Origin: Eudorina sp. 2006-703-Eu-15
Lineage: Eukaryota; Chlorophyta; Chlorophyceae; Chlamydomonadales; Volvocaceae
Length of the DNA stretch: 64,000 nt
Assembly: GCA_003117195.1 (NCBI GenBank)
Contig: BDSI01000111.1
Coordinates: 238,501-302,500 of the forward strand
Direction of reading: 5' to 3'
Part shown: one piece after another, positions 11,261 through 22,405 of the stretch
How the letters are laid out: each line of letters starts with the position of its first letter
How positions within the stretch are numbered: the first letter of the stretch is position 1
Translations under genes and position numbers: made by a program
Notes under the pieces: generated by a model
What the model was told of the DNA's origin: nothing
Seen by the model: only the letters and a program-made list of their open reading frames with translations
Databases searched by the model: none

Positions 11261-12330
11261 CATTTGCAACCTATCCTGGTCATTTGGCATTGAATTCGGT
11301 TATTGGTAAACATGCAAGACAGGTCATTCATCAATGGCCGTCACAATTCGACAACACTATATCACCCAGGGCTGAAACGTCCGCTTGAATGACCGTAATA
11401 AAAGCGATGAAAGAGTCAATCAAACTATGGAGAAGCCATCTGAGAACTTCTATGGTTCCATTGGACAATGTCTCGAGCACAGAGGCGAGGTTCACGCGAG
11501 CAACTTGCACTTTGGATATAATCCTTTTTAATATGAATCTTTCAGGGTAACGCGTCCGTTATCTGAACTGGGAATCGTGTGAGTGAGTCAGAGCAGAAAC
11601 ACGAGAGTGGCAGAGGAGCGCACAGAAGGCGCGACAAAAGTATATTAAGAATGGTTAAGATTCCATACAGATAAACATTCGCGAAGATGTATGGTATGAC
11701 TGTTATGAAACCGGGTATAGTGGGCCCTGGTGGGCATCGAACTTTCAAATTTTAATTAATAGATCACCACGCATCAAGTGCAACCATGTTTGACGGCAAA
11801 CCTCTCCTGGACTGCGCCTTGCGTCGATCTGCGACAAAAAACGAAACGATCATTGGCTCTGCATGCTTGCGATGAACATTCGGTGATATGGTAATATTTC
11901 AACATGTAAGGTTCCTTACTTCGCCAATCTTACTTGTGCATGGCAGTACGAAATTGTTATATCCTTGGTACCACTTGGCGTGCCTTGGTACTACTAATGG
12001 TTAATGTTGTACCTAGCCGAGACCCGTCGAGACTGCGTAACACGCTCATAGAGCAGCAAGGATTAGTGTTTTGTTAAATATTAAGCTAATAGTTATTACA
12101 GCGGCACATGTATGCGGCTACGTAGCAGCGGCTCGCTCATAACGCGTTCGCATTACTTCACTCAGGCGGGTGCGTGCGTGCGTGGATCGAGACGACGTGA
12201 GCTAGCTAGCTAGCTGTGTTGGTTTCTGTACGTACAATCCCCAAGCAACCAAGGACTCATTCAGATGTGCGGAGCCGCACCAGATCGATCGGAGTAGTGG
12301 AGGGCGTGATGTGTATTGCTTCTTGATATG
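11261..12330. other. Non-coding, AT-richer duplicated spacer
   Basis: No exon-like reading frame on either strand. The part up to 12092 is repeated at 16633-17563. Beyond it lie short GCTAGCTAGC palindromes (12200-12212) and nothing else recognisable. Confidence 0.6.
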
Positions 12331-12703
12331 ATAGCGTATGCTAACATTTTAGCAGCAGTGTATGTAGCAGCTGCTGCATTCATCCGATGGCGGGGGCCTT
12401 CAGTTGCTGCTGCTGCTGATTTATTATTAGCTTACTTATTCATCGATGAATCACCACTTCGTGTCCATCCTCGCCGCGCCCGCCCGTGCCCGGGACGGAC
12501 TTGCGTGCGTACGTTGCTTGCTGTGCATGTTCCTTGCCTGCTGCGTGCGTGGTTCGTAGATTTTGCCGACGCTACGGAATGATCGATTTTGCGGACGCTA
12601 GCTACCCTGCGTACCGACATACACACATCTAATAACACATCATTTCGCCATCTGCACTGGCTACGTATGTAGCACACCAACGTTCGGTGCGGTTGGGTGC
12701 GGT

Positions 12704-12830
12704 TCTATCTGTCGGTGTTGTTCGGTTCGGTTCGGCTCGGCTCTGTGTACTCTGTGGGTGCGTGCGGTGCTGTGCTTGCTTGCGCATGTGCTGCTGTGCT
12801 GTTGCGTTGCGTTGCGTTGCTTGCGTTGAT
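12704..12830 (+). repeat. Pentamer-rich stretch (GGTTC and TTGCG)
   Basis: Short tandem runs GGTTCGGTTC, then GTTGCGTTGC, next to the left end of the fold-back element at 12837. Simple sequence. Confidence 0.7.
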
Positions 12831-12836
12831 AAGCTA

Positions 12837-13568
12837 GGTTCTGAATAGCAGCCTTTCGGCTGTCGGTTGTTCCGGGTCGGCTACCCGTCGGCTCGGTTAC
12901 CGGGCGGTTCGGTTATGTACCGACCTGAAGAGGTCGGTAACTGGGGGCTCGGTAACCGAGCCCCGTAGGTTTCCGAGCCCCTAGGTAACCGACTTGACGT
13001 GGTCGGTAACTGAACCGCCCGGTAACCGAGCCGACGGCGGGTAATCGACCCGCGCGGAACCGACCCAATCCCGACCCCCCCGTTAACCGACCCCAAATAA
13101 AGCCGGGTAAACGAGCCCCCCATGGCCAGTAACCGCAACGGTAAAGCTCGCTGGGGTACTCGGTAGGAAAGTAGCATCCAAAATGTTACAGTTGCACCTG
13201 TGTATAGGGGCCTGTCGACGCTGTCAACACCCAGTCATGCGGCCCTGTCCACGCAGTCCAATCACCACTGCACACACCGAATACACCATATGCATGTTTG
13301 TTGTTATGTGTGTACCCAACACAGCACAGTCTGATGGCCGCAGCTGCGGTTCACTGCCCCTGTGGGGTCGCCCAGGTTCCTAAGGGCCGCTGCCGTGGTT
13401 CACTGCCCCTGTGGGTGCTACCGCCACTTCCGGGCCTCGTCACTGCCAGGACTCCTGCTATCTCTTCGGTCTGCAGTGTAAACGCCCAATCCCAAGCCGC
13501 TGTGTTGCCACCATTCCCGGCGCCGGAACCTCATGTTCGACAGCCGAATAGAAGGCTAGAGTTCAGAA
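12837..13568. mobile_element. Non-autonomous fold-back element A
   Basis: Left end GGTTCTGAATAGCAGCC then TTTCGGCTGTCGG. Right end CGACAGCCGAATAG then GGCTAGAGTTCAGAA, which is an imperfect inverted match of the left end, so about 30-bp terminal inverted repeats. Both ends recur in element B, with the right about 95 bp (13471-13568) repeated at 14169-14260. No transposase is encoded. I could not identify a clear target duplication. The TIR matching is imperfect, so the class is inferred. Confidence 0.5.
12874..13051. repeat. Nested inverted repeats built from GGTAACCGA
   Basis: An outer stem pairs 12874-12915 with 13007-13051. Inside it are perfect small stems: ACCGACCT/AGGTCGGT (12919-12926 with 12931-12938) and GGGGCTCGG/CCGAGCCCC (12944-12952 with 12956-12964). 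Variants of TCGGTTACC and GGTAACCGA occur throughout to about 13140. The whole could fold into a branched cruciform. Confidence 0.8.
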
Positions 13569-13616
13569 TTTCGGCTTAGACACGGCAGGAGAGAAGCGAC
13601 GATAGTTTCTAAGCTA

Positions 13617-14260
13617 GGTTCTGAATGGCAGCCTTTCGGCTGTCGGTTGTTAGTTGTGCCCCGGTGATCCGGGTCACCGGGGCTACCGTACTCCTATACG
13701 TACTTGGAAGCTTTCACTGTTCAGCATTCGGCCTTCACTTTACGATCTTTGCTGTTCGCAAACTTTCCCCGCCCGCACCCCCCCGGCAGAGACGGCAGTG
13801 ACTTCTGCGGACGATGGTTCAGGACTGGACGGGCCAAGCGCGCCTGGCGCATAAAAGTAGCCACTGCTAGATAGCTGCAGAGTTCCTCATTCCTGCTGAG
13901 CACGCTGCGTGCCTAGGTGTCTTGCAACGCGGGGTAGTTGGTCGCTGCTGGCCCTTTTGTGGGTGTAGAGCTATGGTTGCGAGGCCCAGTTGCCCGGGTG
14001 TGCGTGGCCGGCTCCTGTCGTTGCACCGCTGGTGCTGTGCTCGGGTGTGTGTCCGTGTGCTTTCGTTCGTGCGCCCCGCGGGGCTCTGTCTCGGACGGCG
14101 CCTGTGGCACCTGAACCGCGCTTTTGTGCGCGCTTGCTTGGCTTGTGGTCGCTTTGCGCCCAGCCGAGCTGCAGTGTAAAGGCCCAAGCCGCTGTGTTGC
14201 TACCATTCCCGGCGCCCGAGCCTCATGTTCGACAGCCGAATAGAAAGCTAGAGTTCAGAA
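13617..14260. mobile_element. Non-autonomous fold-back element B
   Basis: Shares the left end (13611-13650 with 12831-12870) and the right about 92 bp (14169-14260 with 13471-13568) with element A, while the interior differs. Its right end, TTCAGAA at 14254-14260, abuts the start of duplication copy 2, so it sits at the duplication breakpoint. No transposase. Confidence 0.5.
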
Positions 14261-14276
14261 CAACAGAAACAAGTAA

Positions 14277-14853
14277 GCGGGCGACGCCACCAGCTGGGTG
14301 GGTCTCTCCGGCGGGATGTGGAAATGGGGCGGTGCGCCCTTGGCAGCGTGGTACGACTGGCCGCTGGAGTTCTCGCTGCAGTGCAAGGAGACGTCCGACG
14401 GCGATGTCGTACGGTACGGCAGCCAGCCCACCATGGCGTACCGTACGGACCGGTTCAAGGTGGAGTGCGGCCCGGGCGCGGTCTGGGCGACGCTGACGTA
14501 CGAGGAGGACGTCGTGGTCGCGGGGGTGGGCCTGCGGAACGACTTCCAGGTGCAGCAGCGCGGTGAGCCGTTGAGATGGCGGTTCGAGGTGTGTCACACC
14601 AACGGTAAAGACAACGGTAACGGCAACGCCTCCGGCGTTGATGCCACGGCGGCTGCTGGTGCTGCTGCTGGTTATGATGCGGCTGCTGGCGGAGGGGTCG
14701 AGCGCTGGGAGGTGTTGCTGGAGGTTCCCGGAGTGCACTTCGATACCCACGTGACCGCGGGCGTCTTCTACCTGCCGACACCCGGTCCCACGGCCCGGCG
14801 GTACCGGTTCGTTTTCGAGGAGTGGTGGATGCCCTGCCCGCTGGCCCACCTGC
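14277..14853 (+). pseudogene. Duplicated fragment of the last exon of the TIR-discoidin gene
   Basis: Reads SWVGLSGGMWKWGGAPLA and on through FVFEEWWMPCPLAHLQ, almost identical to the parent exon at 8920-9502. Differences include Ala to Val in the codon before VRYGSQ, Tyr to Cys in VECGPG, and a shorter Ala run. An in-frame TAA lies just upstream (about 14274), there is no start codon, and the 3' part is missing from this strand, so it is not a working gene. Confidence 0.9.
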
Positions 14854-15051
14854 AGGGCGGTCCGGGCGGGCACGCGGACGCACAAGGGGAGCAGGACTGG
14901 GGAGGCCGGCAGCTGCGGGTTCCGGGGCGAGGGCGCCGGCAGCGGTGGGCTCGGTGGTGGTGGGCTCGGCGGTGTCGGCGACGGCAGCTGAGGGCTCGGC
15001 GGTGTCGGCGACGGCGGCCGGGGACTCGCCGGGCCCAATTGCCCTCGTGCC

Positions 15052-15236
15052 TGTTCACTCGTCCGTCAGACCCTCCAGCACCCAGGACGTGGGCACTCCC
15101 AGGCCCAGACCGGCCGGCAGGAACGCGTGCTCGCGGAGGCGCACGGGCCGCTTCCACCGCCGCAACATCAGGTCCACACTCGCCAGCTCCCGGAACCTCA
15201 ATGGCACACCTTGCACCCCACCACCACCACGCTGTT
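15052..15236 (-). pseudogene. Inverted tail of the duplicated last exon
   Basis: The reverse complement encodes FRELASVDLMLRRWKRPVRL and ends PTSWVLEGLTDE-stop, matching 9717-9870 of the parent, preceded by the 25 bases matching 9502-9526. The Gly/Ala-rich stretch of the parent (9527-9716) is deleted. The exon end has therefore been flipped relative to its own 5' part at 14277-14853. Confidence 0.9.
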
Positions 15237-15368
15237 CTTCCTCCGTCCGCGCCCCCTTGACGCGACGCCTCCCCCTCCGCCGTCCGCCACCTCGCCCCCG
15301 CAGGTCCAACAGCTGTACGACACATGGCGTCACGTGAGGCCCACCACCCGTGGGCCTCCGCCCTCGCG

Positions 15369-15792
15369 CCGTCGGCGCCCCAGACCGCCCGTCGAGGCTG
15401 GCGCCTGTGGAGCGGCGCGGCACCGCCCCACCTGCCCGGTTCCCCGCCCCAAACGGTAAGGCCCGGGATGCGGACTGTGGCAAATTACTGTCGCTCGCGG
15501 GGATGGAATTTAGGAACAGCAATGGCACTGCCGGGAAGCCCTGGCCGTGTAGGGTCACCTGGTTATTTTACCGGTAAAATAACCCGCCGGTAAAATAACC
15601 AGGTGACCCTACACGGCCAGGGCTTCCCGGCAGTGCCATTGCTGTTCCTAAATTCTATCCCCGCGAGCGACAGTAATTAGCCACAGTCCGCATCCCGGGC
15701 CTTACCGTTTGGGGCGGGAAACCGGGCAGGTGGGGCGGTGCCGCGCCGCTCCACAGGCGCCAGCCTCGACGGGCGGTCTGGGGCACCGACGG
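15369..15792. repeat. 424-bp near-perfect palindrome
   Basis: The arms run from CCGTCGG at 15369 inward to GGTTATTTTACCGG (15561-15574), and from CCGGTAAAATAACC (15587-15600) outward to CCGACGG ending at 15792. The centre is at 15580/15581 with a 12-base spacer. Only scattered single-base differences are visible between the arms. It lies inside duplication copy 2 and has no counterpart in copy 1, so it is an insertion or an inverted duplication made in this copy. Confidence 0.9.
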
Positions 15793-15939
15793 TGCGCGTG
15801 TGGGTTGGTTCCCGCTACTGTATTACGCGATGGTGACCTTTGCATCTTGCGCGGGGATGCAAGGGGGGCCGGCTGCGCGTTGCAATTCTGCTGCCCAAAA
15901 GTGACATTGCAGTCTCGTGAAACGGACACGTTCGTTTTT

Positions 15940-16510
15940 TCACTAGAGTACTCTGTTTCCGTAATACGGTAGATGCATGTCACCGTTCACTGTCACCGAT
16001 GACCTGCGGGGTCCGCTGTAACATCCTAATAATAAGATGCATGTGGACATAATACGCACATCAGCATCATCATTCGGTCCACGGGTCCTTGTCCACGGCT
16101 GATAGATCCGGGCTGATCACACCCAGTGCGGTAGTCGCAACAACCATCAACAGCAGGCGTCCGTCCGTACGTCCCTCCTCCTGCTCCTGCTCGCTCCGTC
16201 ACTGCCTCTAGGGATCAAGCTACTTGTAGATGTCTCCGCGCGAGGTCCCACCAGGTGCCGGACTGCCGGTGTGCCATGCAGCCCTGATTGCAGCGCTCTG
16301 GAATGTCGGCTGTGGCTGCCGCCGCTGTCTTCCCCAACGGACCTGACGCCCACGCCGCGCTGACATGGGTGTGTGTGGCTGCCTGCTGCATGACAGTATT
16401 ATGGCACCGTGCTGTTGCGGTTCGGTTCCGGGACAAATTTCAGCGCTGATGCGCACAGGTGCTGGCGACCTGCGCCGCGCATGGGATGCAGCGCTTAAAA
16501 CACAACGCAC
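15940..16510. other. Unassigned spacer in copy 2
   Basis: No exon-like frame or repeat recognised. It occupies the place of the GIY-YIG remnant of copy 1 but is not similar to it by eye. Confidence 0.4.
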
Positions 16511-18287
16511 AGAGGATGGGAAGCCACCCGTGTTGCTTGCTGCCTATCCGTGTCAAGTGCGAGATGCGGAGCAAACGCACGGAGGAGGAGGAGACAACAC
16601 GTATGCAACCGTGCTTTGAGGTGGAGCCTGAGTATTTGCAACCTATCCTGGTCATTTGGACTTGAATAAGGTGATGGTCACAGCTGGACAACACTACATC
16701 ACGCAGGGCTGAAAAGTCCGTTGAATGCCGTAATAAACGCGATAAACCAATCAAACATTGAAGAAGGCATCTGAGAACTTCTTTGGTTCCATGGGATCCG
16801 AGCAAAATATGTCTCGAGCTCTGCCTGCACAGAGTAGGTTCCGCTCGGTCAAGCTATCAACTATCTCGGAATGGTGTAAGAATGGTTGTCGCGTTAACTA
16901 ATACAGAATTCTGAAATTTTTGCTCCGTTTTCAGACGCGAGGTCAACGCCAGCAGCTTGCACTTTGGAAACTTAAATTCTTTCCATATTAAGTTGTCAGG
17001 ATAACGCGTCCGTTTGCAAGGGGTTCCACTACTTATCTGAACTCGAAATAGTGTGAGTCAGAGTGGAAACGAGAGAGTGGCAGAGGAGCGCACAGAAGAC
17101 GCGACAAGTATATACTAAGAATGATTAAGAGTCCATAACTATAAACCCGCAACCATTCGCGAAGTTGTCAAGGTATGACTGTTACGAAACCGGGTACGGA
17201 CATCAGATAATCACTTGATGACTTTGATAAATAGGCTTTAATTCACCGCGCAACAATTGCGACCATGTCTTGCGGCAAACCTCTCCTGGACTGCGCCTTG
17301 CCGACCTGCGTCGATCCGCGACAGAAACTATCCAAAACGAATAATGGCTCTGCATGCGTGCGATGAACATGCGGTGATATGGTAATATTTCAACATGTAA
17401 GGTTCCTTACTTCGCCAATCTTACTTGTGCATGGCAGTACTAAATTGTTATATCCTAGGTACTACTAATGGTTAATGTTGTACCTAGCCGAGACCCGTCG
17501 AGACTGCGTAACACGCTCATAGAGCAGCAAGGATTTGTGTTTTGTTAAATATTAAGCTAATAGGGCTGCGTGCACAGACAAGGCCTTGGGCTCGCCGGCG
17601 ACTCAAACATGAAGGAGCGCCTTGAGGAGGCAAATTGAAGTCTTTGAAATCTCAAACATCAACACATAAGAATGCGTATGCGAGCCGGCCGCCGCGCGCA
17701 TGTCTGCCTCTTTGTCGGACTCGCCTGGTTGGCGTGCCATTTTTTTGGTGCGAACGCGGCGCCACTACTTGGTGACGTTCCAGGTGAGATGTCAAGGACT
17801 CTCCATCTCATGTAACGTTTGACATGGAGATAAAACATTTTGGTGTATTTTTTGTGTTTCACTTAACCCGCTGCGGCTCCTCCCCCCGCTGCTTGATTGC
17901 GCGCCGCGCGCTGAGGACGATCAACTCACGGAACTCAGGTACGGACATCGGTGCCGGTCAGCGGCCGTTCCTCACCGTCACGAACCCCATCCTCGCCAGC
18001 AGCAATGACGTCCAGCGACTGTACGAGCAAGCGACCAACGCCTCCTCGATCGCGTACCTGTTCTTCGCAGCAGCCGAGCCCCTCTCCCGAGCACCCGGTA
18101 CGTACGTACGGTAATCCGGAAAACAACAAAATGAATCATTCCTGTGAGCTACCCTCGGGACAGGTATTGATCTGCTGCCTTGAGCTCACTGTCCATCCGC
18201 CCCGCCATCTGCGTGGGGCCGCGGCGAAGCTGGAGGGCCGGCGTCTGTTATTAGTTGTCACCGCTTGCAGCAGCAGGTACCTAGACC

Positions 18288-18343
18288 CACACACGCACAC
18301 ACGCACACACGTACACACGCACACACGCACACACGCACACACG
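18288..18343 (+). repeat. CACACACG microsatellite
   Basis: Tandem ACACACGC units in an intron of the M43-like gene. Confidence 0.9.
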
Positions 18344-18584
18344 TAGAGTTTCGTCTGCATTAGCCTACGACGTCATAGCCGCTGCTTCTGCTGGCGTCCC
18401 GGCGCCCACCGGCGCTCGACAACGATACGGGGCGCTGCAGCATCACGGCCTACACCACCTTGGGACTCCTTATGGTCGACATACTTCGCCCTGGCATATT
18501 GGTAACCCTGGTCTCGGTCTCAGTCGTCGGTTGCATTGCTGGACACGGGTCTGCTTATTCGCGGCTCGGCTTTTCTCCTTGATA

Positions 18585-18632
18585 ACACACGCACACACAC
18601 GCACACACGCACACACACGCACACACATGCAC

Positions 18633-18663
<31 letters not shown>

Positions 18664-18735
18664 TGCACACATGCATGTCTCTCGGTTTATTTTAACACAT
18701 GCACACACGCACACACGCACACGCGCACACACGCC
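18585..18735 (+). repeat. CA-rich microsatellite, two blocks
   Basis: (CACACACG)n and pure (CA)n at 18585-18672 and again at about 18695-18735, split by TGCATGTCTCTCGG. It lies in an intron of the M43-like gene. Confidence 0.9.
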
Positions 18736-20859
18736 GGTTTGTGGCAATAAAAAAACCCTATTGACGCCGGAGGCCAGCTCAGCGGCTTGTGATAAAGCAC
18801 GGCGGCGGGACCAGAAAAGTGGACCCCGGACAGATGGTGATCCGACGCGTCCCATGTGAAGGGGCGTTCAGTCGGGCAGGTCGGGCGGCGGCTGCATTTC
18901 CACTACCAGCGTCCGTGGCTAGGTTCGGCTCGGATATTATTATGTATTCCTTACTTGGCTATTGATTCGCCGCCGCGCCTCACTCCGTCTCACGCCTCGG
19001 CATCATTTATTTGCTTGAGCATGTAGGTTCGTCAAATGCTGTACTGCCATACATGACGCCCTTGGTTTTACGGCTCTACACGTCACGCGCCGACCGGTGC
19101 GCTTCGGCCCTCGTCAAGCAGCTGTACGATCTGTCGTGGACCTTGTACGGCACCAAAGTGCTCCAGGTGTGACATTAGGCTGTGCCAGGAAACCATCGAT
19201 TGATCTCCAGTGTCCTAAATGGACGCTTCTATAATCAAACCGTCAGCAGGCGATTGTCCAACACCAATTCCATCCCGCATGATGTTATGTTATGCACCAT
19301 AAGTAAGCAATATCAACCAATGGGCTTGGGTGCACGTCGCCGCTTATTCACGTCTCACTTGCTTCTGTGGACTGGTTGACGAGAACCGCTAAATAAACAC
19401 GAACTAACCGCGCGCATGGGTGCGTGGATGTTGCACACTCCTTTTCGCAGGACTGCCACTACGACCTCTTCCAAGCCCTCAGGTCTATCTTAGCCTGGGT
19501 CCGCGACAACGTCCCCCTCAAGCTCCAGCAGGTGCCCGGGCAGCCCCTCGCGGCCGCCGCCTGGCCCGATTCCGTCGCCTTTCCCGAGGCCGCGTTTGAG
19601 ATCGCGGCACTGGATGCTCTGACGAGTCCAAAGAAGCTCGGAGACACGGCGGCACTGCTGGCGGGCAGCTGTGGCCTGGCGCCGCCGGATGTCGCATCAC
19701 TGCTGCCGGTGATATCCTCGGTGCTCTCGCAGCTGCACGCGGACCTGCCGCTGCTGCAGGAGGTCGCGAGCCGCATGCACGATTCGGAATTCTCGTCTGA
19801 GCAGGAACCGCAGCTGCTGCCATCGTCCACTGGAGGGGCTGATGTCGGCGGGCACCGCCACCGCAGCAGGCGCCAGATGATCGGTACAACCGAGTCCGAG
19901 CCCGAGCCCCATGATGATGAGTTTGTTGATGACGATGCATGGAGCTCTGTGCACCGCGTGTCGGGCACTATTGGCCTGCCCAGGTCCACATCAAACGCCA
20001 TGGATGATGGCAATGACTTAATGGGAGTCAACTACGAGAGCCAACAGGAACAAGAGCAACAGCAACAGTCACAGCAGCGGCTTCCCTCCCGGTTAGGTGA
20101 TGATTTAAACCGGCTCGGCCGCTCCTTGCTTGCCAGCAGCCGGGTTTACAGCATGCCCCCCGACTTCACTGCTGCGCCGCCAGCGACCCTGCTGCCTCTG
20201 TTGGTGCCCATCGTGTTTCACGTCATGCTGTACAAGGACCGCGCCGGCGCCATCGGGCCAGCGGGCTACACCCAGGCAGCAGCTTATCTTGACCGCCTGG
20301 TTCGTCTGACCAACTTCCTTTCGAAGCCCTCCAACATCCAGTTCTTCATAAAGGTACGCGCGCGGGCCCGTTGTGGCCTTGCTTGTCTGTTTTGTATGGC
20401 ACGTGGAAACGTTCGCCCACCAGTACAGTAAATTTGGCACTGAGCTGTGCGGGTCGATGGTTTACTTACTTGGTTTACTTGGTTGACCACTTCAACGTTC
20501 CGTCGAGTGAGCATGTACGCACGACGGAGAATCACCATGCATATGAATGAATGAACGTTACAGCGGACCCCTAAAAAGGATCAACGGTATGTATGTATTG
20601 TAATGACGGTATGCATATTTGTGATAACAACTCGTAGGTTGACTTGGTACGGCATGGTCGATGTCCACTTTGTGTATCTGCTGCGTGCAGGAGGTCCGGG
20701 CTAGCCCCACGCTGTACCCCGACCTGCTTGTGTCGAACCGGAGCACTTGGCTCGAAGTATCTTCCTGCAGGGACTCGGCACCTTGCCTACATGACTACAG
20801 CTAGGGTTTGTCGACTCGTAAGCAGCAGACAGAAGCGTCATATATACTTAAGGAAATGG

Positions 20860-20965
20860 TGATAATGATTGATAGTAATAAATAAAATAACAATAAAAAC
20901 GATAGTAAAAATAATAGCTATATCAAATAGTAATATTCATTATTACTATTATTATATAAATCAAA
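20860..20965 (+). repeat. AT-rich low-complexity intron segment
   Basis: Runs of AATAA, ATAGTAAT and TATTATTA in an otherwise GC-rich gene, between the exons at 20691 and 21214 of the M43-like gene. Confidence 0.7.
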
Positions 20966-21309
20966 CAAGCCCCACACCGACCACTGCTGTGCTTGGGACA
21001 CGGCCCGCCGTTTACGTACCTGTTTATGACACCTGCATTCAGCAGCAGGGTCGGGGGCTCTTTACCTTCAAATCTAGGCCCACTACATACGTACCCGCAT
21101 TCCCAGTCATATATAGCCTTCGGCTCCTGCATCACACGCCTACCTTCTGCAATTTAATCGCGTGTTTGTGTGCTCTTTCGTTTTGGACTATGCCTCCCTC
21201 GCCTCCCATACAGGGTGGTAGTTGATTGGCCTCGCAGCGTCAATGTCTTCATCGCGGGAGATTCAACTGCGGGCAGCAGCGTCCTTGGATATGCCTACGT
21301 TCCCGCGTA

Positions 21310-22320
21310 AGCTGGATGTGTACAGCGTAGTTACGGGATAAAAGAATAATTTATAATTTTGGGCTAAAACCCCGGAAATCTTTGATTTCCGCGGCCCTCC
21401 AAAACGCTGCGAGCGAAACTGCATTTATTTGACGCTATAGCTATCAGTAAATCTTTCCTTCTGACTCGTTTTCCAGAATACCAAAGGGCCTGGAAATCTG
21501 CAGGCGCAAGGGCATTTCCTGCATCGTACCGCCGCTGTCTACCAAAACACACTCTGGTGTCGTTGTGGCGACCCAGTCGAAGGGACGCGTAGGGCGTATG
21601 GACGAGTTGGAATCCGTCAGGGAAAATGCATTTCCTGGCATAAATAACTATAAAATATACTATAAATATACTAACACGTACATAACCTATACATACAACG
21701 AACATGTGCTATCTGCGACGGAGGTCGGTCCGTCGAACATGCATGCGCCGCGATGGCGGGCGGTCTTTCGGCTAACGGTATCGGTCGGTTAGCCGGCGAA
21801 CGAGGAAGGGTTCTATGCAGAGTTATTGGCTTTGCTGCGATTTCCGGTGCTCTCGTGTACATTACCTTGTACATTATCTTGTATTATATTTGAAAGAGCT
21901 GGAGTCGTAAGCATGAGCCAAGTAACTTCGGTGCGTTGTCAGCGGTCTATGTGGTGTTATATAGTGATGAGCTCCGGGCCTCTCCTGGGCCGCACCCGTG
22001 GTTCTGGAGCGAGGCCGCGACCTGTGATCGGGCCCCTTAGCTCCGGGCCCCCTCTCTTTGGTCTCTAGGGTATGTGCGGTTGGCTTCAAGTGGTGGCACC
22101 TCCGTCCCTAGTGCGGGCGGGCCCACTCCAGTGCTGGTGACTTGTGGTCTAGTGGTTGACGTGGTGGCCACTAGGATGGGGAGGTTACTCTCCAGTGTGT
22201 GAACGGTTGCGGTTTCGGGCCCGGTGGTTGCGAGGTTTGCCTCGAGTTCTGGCACGTCCGGTTCTGGGACGTTGTGGTTTCAGCTCTGGTGAAACCAGGT
22301 TTCGGTTCGAGTGTGGTCCA
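21310..22320. other. Gene-free stretch after the truncated M43-like gene
   Basis: No exon of the missing protease domain and no other gene recognised. It contains the small hairpin GGAAATC/GATTTCC (21374-21390) and AT-rich DNA near 21640-21700. It is likely decayed mobile DNA that replaced the 3' end of the protease gene. Confidence 0.5.
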
Positions 22321-22374
22321 TGGGCCTGACGTGGGCCGTGGGCCTGATGTGGGCCGCGGGCCTGACGTGGACCC
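22321..22374 (+). repeat. 18-bp minisatellite, three copies
   Basis: Copies at 22321-22338, 22339-22356 and 22357-22374 of TGGGCCTGACGTGGGCCG, differing at one to three bases. They lie just upstream of a TATA box, in a place where an LTR promoter could use such repeats as enhancers. Confidence 0.85.
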
Positions 22375-22397
22375 GTACGTACGGTGTGATTTGGCGG

Positions 22398-22405
22398 TAT
22401 ATAAG
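22398..22405 (+). promoter_or_regulatory. TATA box of a possible LTR promoter
   Basis: TATATAAG, 24 bases after the 18-bp repeats and followed by GC-richer sequence. It fits the U3 of an LTR in plus orientation, but no matching second LTR was found in the window, so the promoter role is tentative. Confidence 0.4.

Larger units (their letters stand above)
8899..12092 (+). repeat. Segmental duplication, copy 1
   Basis: Matches 14261-17563 in direct orientation with an offset of about 5.4 kb. Shared blocks are the last exon of the TIR gene (8899-9502 with 14277-14853), 10070-10215 with 15794-15935, the block around 11075-11140 with 16515-16585, and 11261-12092 with 16633-17563. Copy 1 has the intact exon end and the GIY-YIG remnant. 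The right end of homology in both copies is the stretch TTAAATATTAAGCTAATAG. Confidence 0.85.
14261..17563 (+). repeat. Segmental duplication, copy 2 (rearranged)
   Basis: Second copy of 8899-12092. It is altered by inversion of the exon tail (15052-15236), a palindrome at 15369-15792, loss of the GIY-YIG region, and many small differences. It ends about 110 bp before the signal-peptide exon of the next gene. Confidence 0.85.
17672..21306 (+). pseudogene. Secreted M43 (pappalysin-like) metalloprotease gene, truncated
   Basis: The first exon 17672-17783 encodes a signal peptide (basic MRMRAGRRAH, hydrophobic VCLFVGLAWLACHFF, then GANAA). It splices in phase to 17939-about 18097 (GTDIGAGQRPFLTVTNP). 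Later exons include about 18164-18275, 19026-19167 (PYMTPLVLRLYTSR), 19451-20353, 20691-20801 and 21214-21306. The long exon ends with PIVFHVMLYKDRAGAIGP and IQFFIK, joined to EVRASPTLYPDLLVSNRST, then VVVDWPRSVNVFIAGDSTAG. This resembles the region before the zinc site of M43 pregnancy-associated-plasma-protein-A-like peptidases; I place it by memory of the family pattern. No HExxH motif follows. A TAG at 20802-20804 closes the exon in frame without a usable donor. The exon region 18364-18500 is unresolved. It is probably a broken gene, though a missed splice could explain the TAG. Confidence 0.5.

Noticed and set aside
16440..16805. Minus-strand frame in duplication copy 2 as a second GIY-YIG gene
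   Set aside because: The GIY and YIG motifs seen in copy 1 are absent; only the flanking spacer is shared.
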